Below are positions 8,178 to 17,681 of a DNA stretch of 64,000 nucleotides, in pieces (within the stretch, counting starts at the first letter, position 1; each line of letters opens with the position of its first letter). The position numbers were made by a program, and so were the translations under genes. Below the pieces are notes generated by a model. That model saw nothing but the letters and a program-made list of their open reading frames with translations. It was not told the DNA's origin and did no database searches. Location: assembly GCF_000801955.1 (NCBI RefSeq), contig NZ_JSZO01000019.1:62001-126000 (forward strand), given 5' to 3'. Origin of the DNA: Ralstonia sp. A12 (lineage in GTDB: Bacteria > Pseudomonadota > Gammaproteobacteria > Burkholderiales > Burkholderiaceae).

Positions 8178-8738
8178 ATGGCGACTTCCTCTCCTTCCTC
8201 CTCTGCGCGCCGCCTGCCACGCATTGGCGTGCCGGACTCGGTGCGCGACGCCGTCACGACCTTCTGGATGCAGCGCGAGCCGCGCGAGCGCCGCATCCTG
8301 GCGGGCGGTGGTGCGATCCTCGTGCTGGTCATCATCTATCTGGCGCTGTGGGACCCGGCCTTTGAAGGCCAGCGCCGCATCGAAAAAGCCCTGCCGCAAA
8401 TGCGCAGCCAACTGGCCGAAATGGAAACGCTCGGCCAGGAAGCCCGCGGGCTGTCGGCCATTGCCGCCGCGCCCGTGCCGCGTGGTGCAGAACTGCAGCA
8501 GGCACTCAACACCAGCCTCACCAACCACGGCCTGAAGGCCACGCGGATGGCGCTGTCGGGCGAGAGCGTGCAGGTGCAACTGGACAAGGTGCCCTTCGGC
8601 GCGGTCGCTGAATGGCTGCAGGAAGTGCGGCAGGCGCAGCGCATGAAGGTGATCGACGCGAACATCAAATACGTGGGCGCCACCGCCCTGGTCAACGTGA
8701 CGGCAACGCTGCAAGGCCCCGCCGCCACGAGCCGCTGA
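8178..8738 (+). CDS. gspM: Type II secretion inner-membrane protein GspM
   Basis: 186 residues. A short cytosolic N-terminus with the basic REPRERR segment leads to a single membrane helix (ILAGGGAILVLVIIYLALW, about 39-57). The periplasmic part has a coiled region and a ferredoxin-like fold ending in a conserved beta strand (VNVTATLQG). GspM stabilises GspL and GspE at the membrane. It lies between gspL and gspN with gaps of 10 bases on both sides. Confidence 0.9.
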   Translation: MATSSPSSSARRLPRIGVPDSVRDAVTTFWMQREPRERRILAGGGAILVLVIIYLALWDPAFEGQRRIEKALPQMRSQLAEMETLGQEARGLSAIAAAPVPRGAELQQALNTSLTNHGLKATRMALSGESVQVQLDKVPFGAVAEWLQEVRQAQRMKVIDANIKYVGATALVNVTATLQGPAATSR

Positions 8739-8748
8739 CGCTGTACCG

Positions 8749-9588
8749 ATGGCGATCGAATCACTACCGCCGCTGCGCTTGCGCCGCCGCGATGCGTCTG
8801 AACGTACGAGCCTGGGCCGGCGCCTGCTGTGGTGCGGTGTTGCACTGCTGGCAGTGGGCGTGACGGTCATATCGCAGTACCCGGCGGCATGGGCCGCTGA
8901 ACGGGTGGCGTCGGCCACGGGGCAGCGTGTGCTGCTGGCCGATCCACAAGGCAGTATCTGGCATGGCAGTGCGACGCTGGCGCTCACGGCCGGCAACGGC
9001 GGCGCCGATGCAACCGTGCTGCCCGGGCGGCTGTCCTGGTCGGTCGACATGCTGCCGCTGCTGACCGGCACGCTGCGGGCGCATGTGGCGCACGACCGCG
9101 CGCTGGAGCAGCCGGTAGCGCTGACGGTAACGCCCAGCAACTGGCAGGCCGAGGCCGGTGCGATCAAGCTGCCGGCGTCGCTGCTGGAGGGCATCGGTGC
9201 ACCGTTCAACACGCTCAAGCTGGATGGCCGGCTGCGTGCGCAGTGGACGCCGCTGTCGGGGCAATTTGGCCGTGGAAAGGGCCAGCCGGACACGGTCCAG
9301 GGCGCCCTAACCGTCACGGTTGAGCAGGTATCATCCAGCCTCAGCCGGGTACGGCCGCTGGGCAGTTATCAGGCCGTGCTGTCGTTTGGCGGCGCGGGCG
9401 GCGGGCCCATGCAACTGGCCCTGTCGACGCTGGCCGGACCGCTGTCGCTGCAGGGCCAAGGAACGCTCGGACAGGGCGCGCATTTTGACGGTGTGGCCAG
9501 TGCCACGCCGGAGTCGGAACCGCAATTGATCGGCTTGTTGAGCCTGCTGGGCCCGCGTGACGGCTCGCACTATCGACTACGCTTTTGA
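8749..9588 (+). CDS. gspN: Type II secretion protein GspN
   Basis: 279 residues with an N-terminal membrane anchor (RLLWCGVALLAVGVTVISQYPAA up to the helix end, about 24-46) and a beta-rich periplasmic body typical of the T2SS protein N family, including the GSIWHGSATL motif. GspN is an accessory inner-membrane protein found in only some type II systems. Its stop lies 35 bases before the chosen gspD start. Assignment is from fold-like motifs and position. Confidence 0.87.
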   Translation: MAIESLPPLRLRRRDASERTSLGRRLLWCGVALLAVGVTVISQYPAAWAAERVASATGQRVLLADPQGSIWHGSATLALTAGNGGADATVLPGRLSWSVDMLPLLTGTLRAHVAHDRALEQPVALTVTPSNWQAEAGAIKLPASLLEGIGAPFNTLKLDGRLRAQWTPLSGQFGRGKGQPDTVQGALTVTVEQVSSSLSRVRPLGSYQAVLSFGGAGGGPMQLALSTLAGPLSLQGQGTLGQGAHFDGVASATPESEPQLIGLLSLLGPRDGSHYRLRF

Positions 9589-9623
9589 TTCTTAAGCCGG
9601 TGTGCCGCAGCGCACCGACAACC

Positions 9624-12032
9624 ATGAACGAGACCATGCACAACGCCTCTTCCCGACTCACCGTCCGCGCCATCGTCCTGGCGTGCTGCGCAACGATGGT
9701 GGCCGGCTCGATGCCCGTCTTTGCGGCGCCGCCCTCCAGCGCGGCGGCCTCTCAAAATGGCAACACCGGTAATCCCGGTGATGAGGTCTCGCTGAACTTC
9801 GTCAACGCCGATCTGGAATCGGTGGTGAAGGCCGTGGGCCAGGCTACCGGCAAGAACTTCATCGTTGACCCGCGCGTGAAGGGTACGGTCAACCTCGTCA
9901 CCGAGAAGCCGGTGACACGCTCGCAGGCGTTGGAATCGCTCGGCTCGATCCTGCGCATGCAGGGCTACGCGATTGTCGAGGGCAACGGCTTTACCAAGGT
10001 GGTGCCGGAAGCCGATGCCAAGCTGCAGGGCTCGCCTACCAGCGTGGGTGCAGCAGGTGCGCGCGGCGGCGAGCAGGTCGTCACGCAGGTGTTCCGCCTG
10101 CAGCATGAATCGGCCAACAACCTGGTGCCGGTGCTGCGGCCGATGATCGCGCCCAACAACACGATCACCGCGTACCCGGCCAACAACACGCTGGTCATCA
10201 CCGATTACGCAGACAACCTGCGCCGCATCGGCCGCATCATCGCGTCGATCGACACGCCGGCCGCCGGTGAGACCGAACTGATTCCGCTGCGCAACGCCGT
10301 GGCCATCGACGTGGCCGCCACGCTGCAGAAGCTGCTGGATCCGTCTGCCGGCGGCGGCGGTGCAGCCGGTGCCGGTGCATCGCTGTCGGACCCGAGCCTG
10401 CGTACCTCGGTGGTGGCCGAACCGCGCTCGAACAGCGTGATGGTGCGTGCCTCCAGCGCCGCGCGTCTGGCGCAGGCCAAGCAACTGATCGCCAAGCTGG
10501 ATGTGCCCAATGCACGCCCTGGCAACATCTGGGTGGTGCCGCTCAAGAACGCCAACGCCGTGCAACTGGCGACGACACTGCGCGCCATCGTGGCTGCCGA
10601 CTCCACGCTGTCGGCCTCGGCATCCACGGGCCCGGGTGGCCAGAGCGCCGCGCAGGGTGCGACCTCGCAACCGACCGGCGGCACCACGACCACGCAGAAC
10701 ACGCAAAACACCAACTACGGCAGTGGCTCCGGCTCGGGCAGCGGTGCGGGCAGCGGCAATTCGTCGTTCCGTGCCTCGTTCGGACAGAACAACATCCCGG
10801 CCACCGGCGGCATCATCCAGGCGGACGCCGCCACCAACGCCCTCATCATCACCGCCAGCGAGCCGGTCTACCGCAACCTGCGCGCCGTGATTGACGACCT
10901 GGACGCACGCCGCGCTCAGGTCTATATCGAATCGATGATCGTGGAAGTGACGGCCACCAAGGCTTCGCAATTGGGCATCCAATGGCTGGCGGGCGGGGGC
11001 GGCCCCGGCACGTTTGTGGGGGGCGGCACCAACTTCGGCACCGGTTCGAGCAACGTGCTCAATCTGGCCGGCACGATTGCCGCCATCAGCTCGGGCGGCA
11101 TCGGCAGTACGGCGGCGCAAACTGCGCTGGGTGCCCTGAACGTCGGTCAGCTCAACGGTGGCAACGTGGGGGTGTTCAACCGGGGCAGCGGCCTGGGCGC
11201 GCTCCTCAGCGCACTGGGTTCGGATGGCTCGGTCAACGTGCTGTCTACCCCCAACCTGATCACGCTGGACAACGAAGAAGCCAAGATCCTGATCGGCCAG
11301 AACGTGCCGATTACCACCGGCTCGTACACGCAGCAATCAGGCACGGCATCGCAGCCGTTCCAGACCTTCGATCGCAAGGACGTGGGTATCACGCTGCGCG
11401 TGAAGCCGCAGATCACGGACGGTGGGCTGGTGAAGATGCAGATCTTCCAGGAGTCGTCGTCGGTGGTGAACGGCACGCAGAACGCCTTGCAAGGCCCGAC
11501 CACCAACGTGCGCTCCATCGAGACCAACGTGCTGGCCAACGATGGCCAGGTGGTCGTGCTGGGTGGCCTGCTGGAAGACAACTACCAGGACGGCGAGCAA
11601 AAGGTGCCGGGCCTGGGCGACATCCCCATCCTGGGTGCGCTGTTCCGCTCGGAGAGCAAGACGCGCGTGAAGACCAATCTGCTGGTGTTCCTGCGCCCGA
11701 TCATCCTGCGTACGGCCGAAGCGACGGGCGCGCTGTCGGACAACCGCTATAACTACATGCGTGGCACGCAGCAAGGCTTTGTCTCGCCGAACATGCTGCC
11801 GACGACCTCCGACAAGGACACGCCGGTACTGCCCGCGCCCGAGGCCATGCGCCCGGCCGACAACTACGGCGACGTATCGATCGTGCCGAAGGGCCCGGTC
11901 GGCACGCAGGTGCCGCCAGGTGCACCGCTGCCGATGCCACAAGGCACCACGCGCAGCGAGCCGCGCCTGCAGAACTTCGCGGCGCCCACCTCGGGCGGCT
12001 ACGACGGCAACGCGCCAAGGAACGGCGGCTAA
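9624..12032 (+). CDS. gspD: Type II secretion secretin GspD
   Basis: 802 residues from ATG 9624; a second ATG at 9636 and an upstream TTG at 9585 are alternatives. A signal peptide (hydrophobic VLACCATMVAGSMPVFA) is followed by the N0 domain (VSLNFVNADLESVVKAVGQ), N1-N3 repeats, a Gly/Ser/Thr-rich linker between about 340 and 395, and the secretin pore domain with VPITTGS and the DVGITLRVKPQIT strand. The tail after residue 700 is Pro-rich. It forms the outer-membrane channel. The final region is not clearly a pilotin-binding S-domain. Followed by gspE after 21 bases. Confidence 0.97.
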   Translation: MNETMHNASSRLTVRAIVLACCATMVAGSMPVFAAPPSSAAASQNGNTGNPGDEVSLNFVNADLESVVKAVGQATGKNFIVDPRVKGTVNLVTEKPVTRSQALESLGSILRMQGYAIVEGNGFTKVVPEADAKLQGSPTSVGAAGARGGEQVVTQVFRLQHESANNLVPVLRPMIAPNNTITAYPANNTLVITDYADNLRRIGRIIASIDTPAAGETELIPLRNAVAIDVAATLQKLLDPSAGGGGAAGAGASLSDPSLRTSVVAEPRSNSVMVRASSAARLAQAKQLIAKLDVPNARPGNIWVVPLKNANAVQLATTLRAIVAADSTLSASASTGPGGQSAAQGATSQPTGGTTTTQNTQNTNYGSGSGSGSGAGSGNSSFRASFGQNNIPATGGIIQADAATNALIITASEPVYRNLRAVIDDLDARRAQVYIESMIVEVTATKASQLGIQWLAGGGGPGTFVGGGTNFGTGSSNVLNLAGTIAAISSGGIGSTAAQTALGALNVGQLNGGNVGVFNRGSGLGALLSALGSDGSVNVLSTPNLITLDNEEAKILIGQNVPITTGSYTQQSGTASQPFQTFDRKDVGITLRVKPQITDGGLVKMQIFQESSSVVNGTQNALQGPTTNVRSIETNVLANDGQVVVLGGLLEDNYQDGEQKVPGLGDIPILGALFRSESKTRVKTNLLVFLRPIILRTAEATGALSDNRYNYMRGTQQGFVSPNMLPTTSDKDTPVLPAPEAMRPADNYGDVSIVPKGPVGTQVPPGAPLPMPQGTTRSEPRLQNFAAPTSGGYDGNAPRNGG

Positions 12033-12053
12033 AGCAGCCGAGGACAACACATC

Positions 12054-13613
12054 ATGGCAACGACGCAAGCCCTGACCACCGACGTCCAGACGCTGGAGCC
12101 GCCTTCGCAATCGGCAGTGCGGCTGGTGCCGTACGCGTTCGCACGTGACGCCAAGTTGCTCGTCGCACGGCAGGATGTCGACACGCTGGAAGTCTGGGTC
12201 TGCCCGGAAACCTCGCGCACCGCACTGGCCGAGCTGGCCCGCGTGTTCGGCGCGCTGCACCTGGTGACGCTGGATACCGCCGCGCTCTCCACCGCCACGC
12301 AAACGGCCTACAACGCCCAGGACGGCAGCGCCGCCCAGGTGGTCGGCGAGGTGGAAGGCGAGGTCGATCTCTCGCGCCTGATGCAGGACATTCCCGCCGT
12401 GGAAGACCTGCTCGAATCCGAAGACGACGCGCCCATCATCCGCATGATCAACGCGCTGCTCACGCAGGCGGCGCGCGAAGGTGCATCGGACATCCACATT
12501 GAGCCGTTCGAGAACGCCTCGGTGGTGCGCTTCCGCGTGGACGGCACGCTGCGCGACGTGGTGCGCCCGAAGAAAGCGCTGCACGGCGCGCTGATCTCGC
12601 GCATCAAGATCATGGCGCAGCTCGACATCGCCGAGAAACGCCTGCCGCAAGACGGCCGCATCACGCTGCGTGTGGGCGGGCGCCCGGTGGATGTGCGTGT
12701 GAGCACCCTGCCCACCGGCCACGGCGAGCGCGCGGTGCTGCGTCTGCTCGACAAGGAAGCCGGCCGGCTCGACCTCGGCAAGCTCGGCATGGGCGCCGGC
12801 ACGCTGGCGCGCTTCGACCACCTGATCAACCAGCCGCACGGCATCGTGCTCGTGACCGGCCCGACGGGCTCCGGTAAAACGACCACGCTGTACGCTGCGC
12901 TGTCGCGGCTCGATGCGGCGTCCACCAACATCATGACGGTGGAAGACCCGATCGAATACGACCTGGACGGCATCGGCCAGACCCAGGTCAACCCCAAGAT
13001 CGACATGACCTTCGCCAAGGCCCTGCGCGCCATCCTGCGCCAGGACCCGGACGTGGTGATGATCGGGGAAATCCGCGATCTGGAAACCGCGCAGATTGCG
13101 GTGCAGGCTTCGCTGACCGGTCACTTGGTGCTGGCGACGCTGCACACGAACGATTCCGCCTCCGCTGTGACGCGCCTGATCGACATGGGGATCGAGCCGT
13201 TCCTGCTGTCGTCGTCATTGCTGGGCGTGCTGGCGCAGCGGCTGGTACGCCGCCTGTGCGTGCAGTGCCGCCGTGAAGAAGTGCTCGAACTCACGCCCGC
13301 CGAAGTGGAAGCCGTGGCCGGTACGCCGGTTGCGGATGGTGTGGCGCCGGCCACGCCCGCGCACAAATCGGTGTGGCACCACGTCGGCTGCGAGCGCTGC
13401 GGCAACTCTGGCTACCAGGGCCGGACCGGTGTGTACGAACTGCTGACCGTCACGCCCGAGATCCAGACCATGATCCACCGCCAGGCCGCGGAGTCCGAGA
13501 TCAAGGCCTTCGCCATCGGCCAGGGCATGCAGACCATGCGTATGGACGCACAGCGCTGGATCGACACAGGCGCGACCTCGCTGGAAGAAGTGCTGCGCGT
13601 GACGCGCGATTAA
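12054..13613 (+). CDS. gspE: Type II secretion ATPase GspE
   Basis: 519 residues. An N1E/N2E-like N-terminal domain (about 1-100) binds GspL. The C-terminal ATPase has Walker A GPTGSGKTTTLYAAL, Asp box TVEDPIEYDLDGIGQTQV, Walker B VVMIGEIRDLETA and the His box ATLHTND. A zinc-binding tetracysteine (CVQC about 405 and CERC about 445) is present and intact. GspE hexamers drive pseudopilus extension from the cytosol. A DUF4153-like gene separates gspE from gspF, where the two are usually adjacent. Confidence 0.97.
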   Translation: MATTQALTTDVQTLEPPSQSAVRLVPYAFARDAKLLVARQDVDTLEVWVCPETSRTALAELARVFGALHLVTLDTAALSTATQTAYNAQDGSAAQVVGEVEGEVDLSRLMQDIPAVEDLLESEDDAPIIRMINALLTQAAREGASDIHIEPFENASVVRFRVDGTLRDVVRPKKALHGALISRIKIMAQLDIAEKRLPQDGRITLRVGGRPVDVRVSTLPTGHGERAVLRLLDKEAGRLDLGKLGMGAGTLARFDHLINQPHGIVLVTGPTGSGKTTTLYAALSRLDAASTNIMTVEDPIEYDLDGIGQTQVNPKIDMTFAKALRAILRQDPDVVMIGEIRDLETAQIAVQASLTGHLVLATLHTNDSASAVTRLIDMGIEPFLLSSSLLGVLAQRLVRRLCVQCRREEVLELTPAEVEAVAGTPVADGVAPATPAHKSVWHHVGCERCGNSGYQGRTGVYELLTVTPEIQTMIHRQAAESEIKAFAIGQGMQTMRMDAQRWIDTGATSLEEVLRVTRD

Positions 13614-13715
13614 GGCGCGACTCGTGCACGGCTGGCGCGCCACGGCCCGGCGCGCCATTCATAGACCCGGCCCGGCTGCGCTGCTAGGGCCTGTTGGCCC
13701 CTGGAGCCCTCATAG

Positions 13716-15458
13716 ATGCCGTCGTTGCGGTTGATGCTGATTGCCCTGGTGCAGGGCGTGGGTCTGTACCTGTGCGGACGGTTGTCCAGCGCGCCCATGG
13801 CCGACACGCAACAGGCCGTGCTGGCCACCGCCTTCACGCTCCTGGCCTTCGGCCCCACCGCGTATTACCTGTGTGATCGCACGAGCGCGCCGCGCCGCCA
13901 GGTTGTGCTGCTGGCCATCGCAGCGGTGCTGATCGCCGCATTGGCCGGTTACAGCCAGTGGATGGGGCAAACGGGCACGACGTCGGAGCGCTTCACCAGC
14001 CTTGGCCGCGTGCAGCTGGTGTCGCTTGTGCTGTGGGTGTTGGCGCTGCCGCTCATCCAACTGCGCGCCGATGGCCATGCGCTGACCAACTACCCCGCCC
14101 TCTTCCGCGCCAGCTGGCGCGACGCCATCCTCGTCATCGACGCCGCAGTCTTCACCGGCATCTTCTGGGCGGTGCTGTTTCTGGGTGCGCAGTTGTTCGA
14201 CGTCATCGGGCTGCGCTTCTTCAGTGAGCTGATCCGGAAGTCTGCCTTTGCCTGGCCGGCCACCACGGTGTGCTTTGCCTATGCCGTGCAGCTCTGCCGA
14301 CGCCATGCGGTGATGGTGGAGTCGATCCAGCGGCACGCGCTGTCGGCATGCAAGTGGCTGCTGCCGCTCACGCTGTTGATTGGCGCGGGCTTTGTGCTGG
14401 CGCTGCCCTTCACGGGCCTGAAGGCGCTCTGGGCCACCCGCTATGCGGCCGCACTGCTGCTGTGGCTGCTGGCGGTGTCTGTGCTCTTCATCAACGCCGC
14501 GTACGGTGACGGCAGCGAGGCGCCAGGCTACCCGCGCTGGCTGGCCGCCCTGCTGCGCCTGTTCACGCTGGCGCTGCCGGTGCTCGCCGGGCTGGCGCTC
14601 ACCGCCTTGTGGCTGCGCATCCAGCAGCACGGCCTGACGATCGAGCGCATCTGGGGCGTGCTGGTCGCGCTTACCGGCTGCGTCTATGCGCTGGGCTACG
14701 CGCTGGCCGCCTTGCGCGGTGGCGCATGGCTCAGCGGCATCGGCCGCGTGAACGTGGCGGTGGCGATCGGCCTGCTGGTGGCGATTGCCCTGCTCGTCAG
14801 TCCCGTGCTGGAGCAACACCGTCTGGCGCTGAACAGCCAGCTCGCGCGCTTGACCGCCGGCAAGGTCACCGCCGAGCAGTTCGACTACGATGCCCTGCGC
14901 TTCGACATGGGCCGCCCGGGCCGGGCCGCGCTAGCCAAGCTCGCCGCCGACAACACGCTTGCCAACCATACCGAGATCAACCGGCGCGCCACGCTGGCGC
15001 TGGCCAAGACGCAGCGCTGGGGCAACGGCGCCAAGAGCGTTGACTTCGATGCCGTGCTCGCCAGCACCAAGATCTACCCGACGGGCGCCACCCTGCCCGC
15101 CGACTTCATCGACTACGCCCGCGCACACCACGAAAACTTCATCTCGCTCGCGTGCCAGCGGGGCGACGCCGCCACCTGCGGCCTGATCGTGCTGGACCTC
15201 GACGGCGACGGCCAGCCCGAGATCCTGCCCGCCGTGCCGCAGTACCGTCCGCAGATCTACGCGCGCACGTCTGCCGGTTGGCAGACAATCGGCTACCTGG
15301 AAATCTCCTTGCGCGGCTGCCGCCACGACACCACCGACGCAGACGCCGCAACGGCCACGGCCGCCAAGCCGCTGTGGAACGACTTGCTCATCGGCCAGGA
15401 GCGCTGGATGGTCATCCCCGACCGCGCCGCCGATTGCGCCACCAACAAGAAGCCCTGA
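13716..15458 (+). CDS. DUF4153-like polytopic membrane protein inserted in the gsp cluster
   Basis: 580 residues, starting at an ATG with GGAG about 9 bases upstream. Residues 1-365 contain about ten hydrophobic helices alternating with short loops, matching the DUF4153 family of inner-membrane proteins of unknown function. Residues 375-580 form a soluble domain ending with Asp-rich LDLDGDGQPEILPAVPQ and two late Cys residues. It sits between gspE and gspF on the same strand (102 bases after gspE, 16 before gspF), so it is probably co-transcribed with the secretion genes. Whether it contributes to secretion is unknown. GC usage resembles its neighbours. Confidence 0.75.
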   Translation: MPSLRLMLIALVQGVGLYLCGRLSSAPMADTQQAVLATAFTLLAFGPTAYYLCDRTSAPRRQVVLLAIAAVLIAALAGYSQWMGQTGTTSERFTSLGRVQLVSLVLWVLALPLIQLRADGHALTNYPALFRASWRDAILVIDAAVFTGIFWAVLFLGAQLFDVIGLRFFSELIRKSAFAWPATTVCFAYAVQLCRRHAVMVESIQRHALSACKWLLPLTLLIGAGFVLALPFTGLKALWATRYAAALLLWLLAVSVLFINAAYGDGSEAPGYPRWLAALLRLFTLALPVLAGLALTALWLRIQQHGLTIERIWGVLVALTGCVYALGYALAALRGGAWLSGIGRVNVAVAIGLLVAIALLVSPVLEQHRLALNSQLARLTAGKVTAEQFDYDALRFDMGRPGRAALAKLAADNTLANHTEINRRATLALAKTQRWGNGAKSVDFDAVLASTKIYPTGATLPADFIDYARAHHENFISLACQRGDAATCGLIVLDLDGDGQPEILPAVPQYRPQIYARTSAGWQTIGYLEISLRGCRHDTTDADAATATAAKPLWNDLLIGQERWMVIPDRAADCATNKKP

Positions 15459-15474
15459 CCGAACACGATTTGCC

Positions 15475-16686
15475 ATGCCAGCCTTCCGCTACGAAGCCGC
15501 CGACGCCGCCGGCAAAACCGACAAGGGTGTCATCGAAGCCGACAGCGCGCGCCAGGCGCGCACTCTGCTGCGCGCCCGCGGCCTCACACCACTGCTGGTC
15601 GACGCGCTGGGCGCACAGGCCACCAAACGCAGCGGGTCGAGCTTCGGCAAGCGGCTCTCCGCACAAGAGAACGCACTGATCACGCGCCAGCTCGCCAGCC
15701 TGCTGGTGGCAGGCTTGCCGCTGGACGAAGCGCTGGCCGCGCTGGCCGATCAGGCTGAACGCGCCTACGTGGGCGAACTGCTTGCCGCCATTCGCGCGGA
15801 AGTGGTGGGCGGCAGTTCGCTGTCGGTGGCGCTGGCGCAGCATCCGAAGGATTTTCCGGACATCTACCGTGCACTCGTTTCGGCGGGGGAGCACTCGGGC
15901 AACCTCGGCCTCGTGCTCACGCGCCTGGCCGACTACATCGAGAGCCGCAACGCACTCACCTCGAAGATCAAGCTGGCGTTCACGTACCCGGCCATCGTCA
16001 CGGTGGTGGCGTTTGCGATCGTGATCTTCCTGCTGTCGTACGTGGTGCCGCAGGTGGTGAGCGTGTTTGCCAACACCAAGCAGAAGCTGCCGACGCTGAC
16101 CATCGTGATGCTGTGGCTCTCAGACTTCGTGCGCAACTGGGGGTGGCTGGCGGCGATCGTGCTAGCGGCGATCGGGGTGCTGATCCGCAATCTGCTCAAG
16201 CAGCCGGCGCTGCAACTGTCGTGGCACAAGTGGCTGCTAACGGCGCCGCTGTTCGGCAAGCTCGTGCGCGGGTACAACACCGCGCGCTTTGCCAGCACGC
16301 TGGCGATTCTGACCAGTGCGGGTGTACCGATTCTGCGGGGGCTGCAGGCGGCGGGGGAAACGCTGAACAACGTGGCGCTCAAGACCAACGTGGAGGATGC
16401 GTCCACGCGTGTGCGGGAGGGGACATCGCTGGCGCGGGCGTTGGCGGCGCAGAATCAGTTTCCGCCGGTGCTGGTGCACTTGATTCGCTCTGGCGAGGCG
16501 ACGGGGAATTTGCCTGCGATGCTGGAGCGCGCGGCACAGGGTGAGGCCCAGGAATTGGAGCGACGGACTTTGTTCCTGACTGGGTTGCTTGAGCCTGCTT
16601 TGATTTTGACGATGGGCGTTGTTGTGTTGCTCATCGTGCTGGCTGTGCTGATGCCGATCATTGAGATCAATCAGCTGGTGCACTGA
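15475..16686 (+). CDS. gspF: Type II secretion inner-membrane platform protein GspF
   Basis: 403 residues with the family start MPAFRYEAADAAGKTDKG and two T2SSF domains (about 70-195 and 270-395), each ending in hydrophobic helices. Three membrane segments are visible near 170-190, 220-240 and 375-398. GspF contacts the ATPase GspE and the pseudopilins and is thought to couple ATP use to pilus growth. It is the last gene of the cluster; a long hairpin follows before the convergent exporter gene. Confidence 0.97.
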   Translation: MPAFRYEAADAAGKTDKGVIEADSARQARTLLRARGLTPLLVDALGAQATKRSGSSFGKRLSAQENALITRQLASLLVAGLPLDEALAALADQAERAYVGELLAAIRAEVVGGSSLSVALAQHPKDFPDIYRALVSAGEHSGNLGLVLTRLADYIESRNALTSKIKLAFTYPAIVTVVAFAIVIFLLSYVVPQVVSVFANTKQKLPTLTIVMLWLSDFVRNWGWLAAIVLAAIGVLIRNLLKQPALQLSWHKWLLTAPLFGKLVRGYNTARFASTLAILTSAGVPILRGLQAAGETLNNVALKTNVEDASTRVREGTSLARALAAQNQFPPVLVHLIRSGEATGNLPAMLERAAQGEAQELERRTLFLTGLLEPALILTMGVVVLLIVLAVLMPIIEINQLVH

Positions 16687-16697
16687 CTGTTTTTTGT

Positions 16698-16754
16698 TGG
16701 TGGTCCATCCCTTGTTTCATCCCCTGCCGGGCACGAAACAGGGATGGACCACCA
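16698..16754. repeat. Long intergenic hairpin between convergent gspF and EamA gene
   Basis: Left arm 16698-16718 and right arm 16735-16754 are complementary over about 20 bp with one unpaired base; the loop is 16719-16734. The hairpin lacks a downstream T-run on either strand, so it is not a standard rho-independent terminator, but it may protect or end both convergent transcripts. Confidence 0.6.
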
Positions 16755-16769
16755 GGGCCAAAAACAACC

Positions 16770-17681
16770 CTACTTTCCACGCCCCAAAGTCCCCACCAAT
16801 ATCCCCCCAAGAATCAACCCCATCGCCCCCAGCAGCGTGGCGCTGACCGTCTCCCCCAGCGCCAAAGCAGAGCAAGCAATCCCAAACACTGGCACCCCCA
16901 GCAACCCCAGCGACGTGGTCGTAGCCGGCAACATCCGATTGACCGTGGTGACCGCCCAATACGCCAGCGCAATCCCGAACACGCCACCGTAAAGCAGCAG
17001 CCCAATCAACGACGGCCGCCAGTCAATCGACGGCACGCCGTCATGCACCAATGCCAACGGCACCAACAGCACAGTCGCCAGCAACGCCTGCCAGAACACC
17101 AGTTCAAACGGCGGCGTCACCCACTTGTGCGAGCGCACGTACAAGATGCTCACCGCCCAGCACAGCGCCGCCAGCATCACCAGCCCATTGCCGAACACGG
17201 CACGCCCCGCATGCCAGTCAAACGTCAGCGGGTTGAAGATCAGCAGCAACCCCAGCAGCCCGAGCCCGACACCAAACAGGCGCCGCCCGGTCAGCGGCTC
17301 ACCCAGCAACAGCCACGCCCCCGGCACCACCCACAACGGCGTGGTGTACGCCAGCACCACCGAGCGCCCAGCCGGCACGAACTGCAGCCCAAGGCTCACC
17401 AGCGCCGAGAACGCCGTCATGTGCAGCACGCCAACACTCAGGATGACCGGGATGTCGCCGCGCTTCGGAATCACCAACCGCCCACGCAGCAGACAGATCA
17501 CCAGCAGTGCAAGCGTGCCCACAGCCGAGCGCAGTGCCACCACCCAGATGGGCGGCAGGTAGGCGAGCATGGCCTTGCCGACCGGCCAGTTGATCCCCCA
17601 CGCCAGGGCGACCACGCCAAGCAGCAACCAGGCCGAGCGCGCCGGGCTTGCGACAGCCGCAGTACCGACGGCGGTGTTCAA
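16770..17681 (-). CDS. EamA/DMT-family transporter
   Basis: 303 residues and about ten membrane helices arranged as two EamA repeats (about 15-145 and 160-295). Typical sequences are LAWGINWPVGKAML in the first repeat and GLLLYGGVFGIALAYWAVTTVNR in the second. These inner-membrane carriers export amino acids or other metabolites; substrate not predictable. The start is taken as a TTG at 17681 that overlaps the TGA of the upstream flavoprotein gene (TTGA), with GAGGTGG upstream, suggesting translational coupling. Confidence 0.85.
   Translation of the reverse strand: MNTAVGTAAVASPARSAWLLLGVVALAWGINWPVGKAMLAYLPPIWVVALRSAVGTLALLVICLLRGRLVIPKRGDIPVILSVGVLHMTAFSALVSLGLQFVPAGRSVVLAYTTPLWVVPGAWLLLGEPLTGRRLFGVGLGLLGLLLIFNPLTFDWHAGRAVFGNGLVMLAALCWAVSILYVRSHKWVTPPFELVFWQALLATVLLVPLALVHDGVPSIDWRPSLIGLLLYGGVFGIALAYWAVTTVNRMLPATTTSLGLLGVPVFGIACSALALGETVSATLLGAMGLILGGILVGTLGRGK

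Noticed and set aside
6647-8335. 562-codon minus-strand frame opposite gspL and gspM
   Set aside because: Composition is shadow-like (Arg, Gly, Gln), and the plus strand encodes recognised T2SS proteins.
9570-13145. Two ~600-codon minus-strand frames opposite gspD and gspE
   Set aside because: Antisense shadows caused by GC-biased third positions; His/Arg/Gln-rich with no domains.
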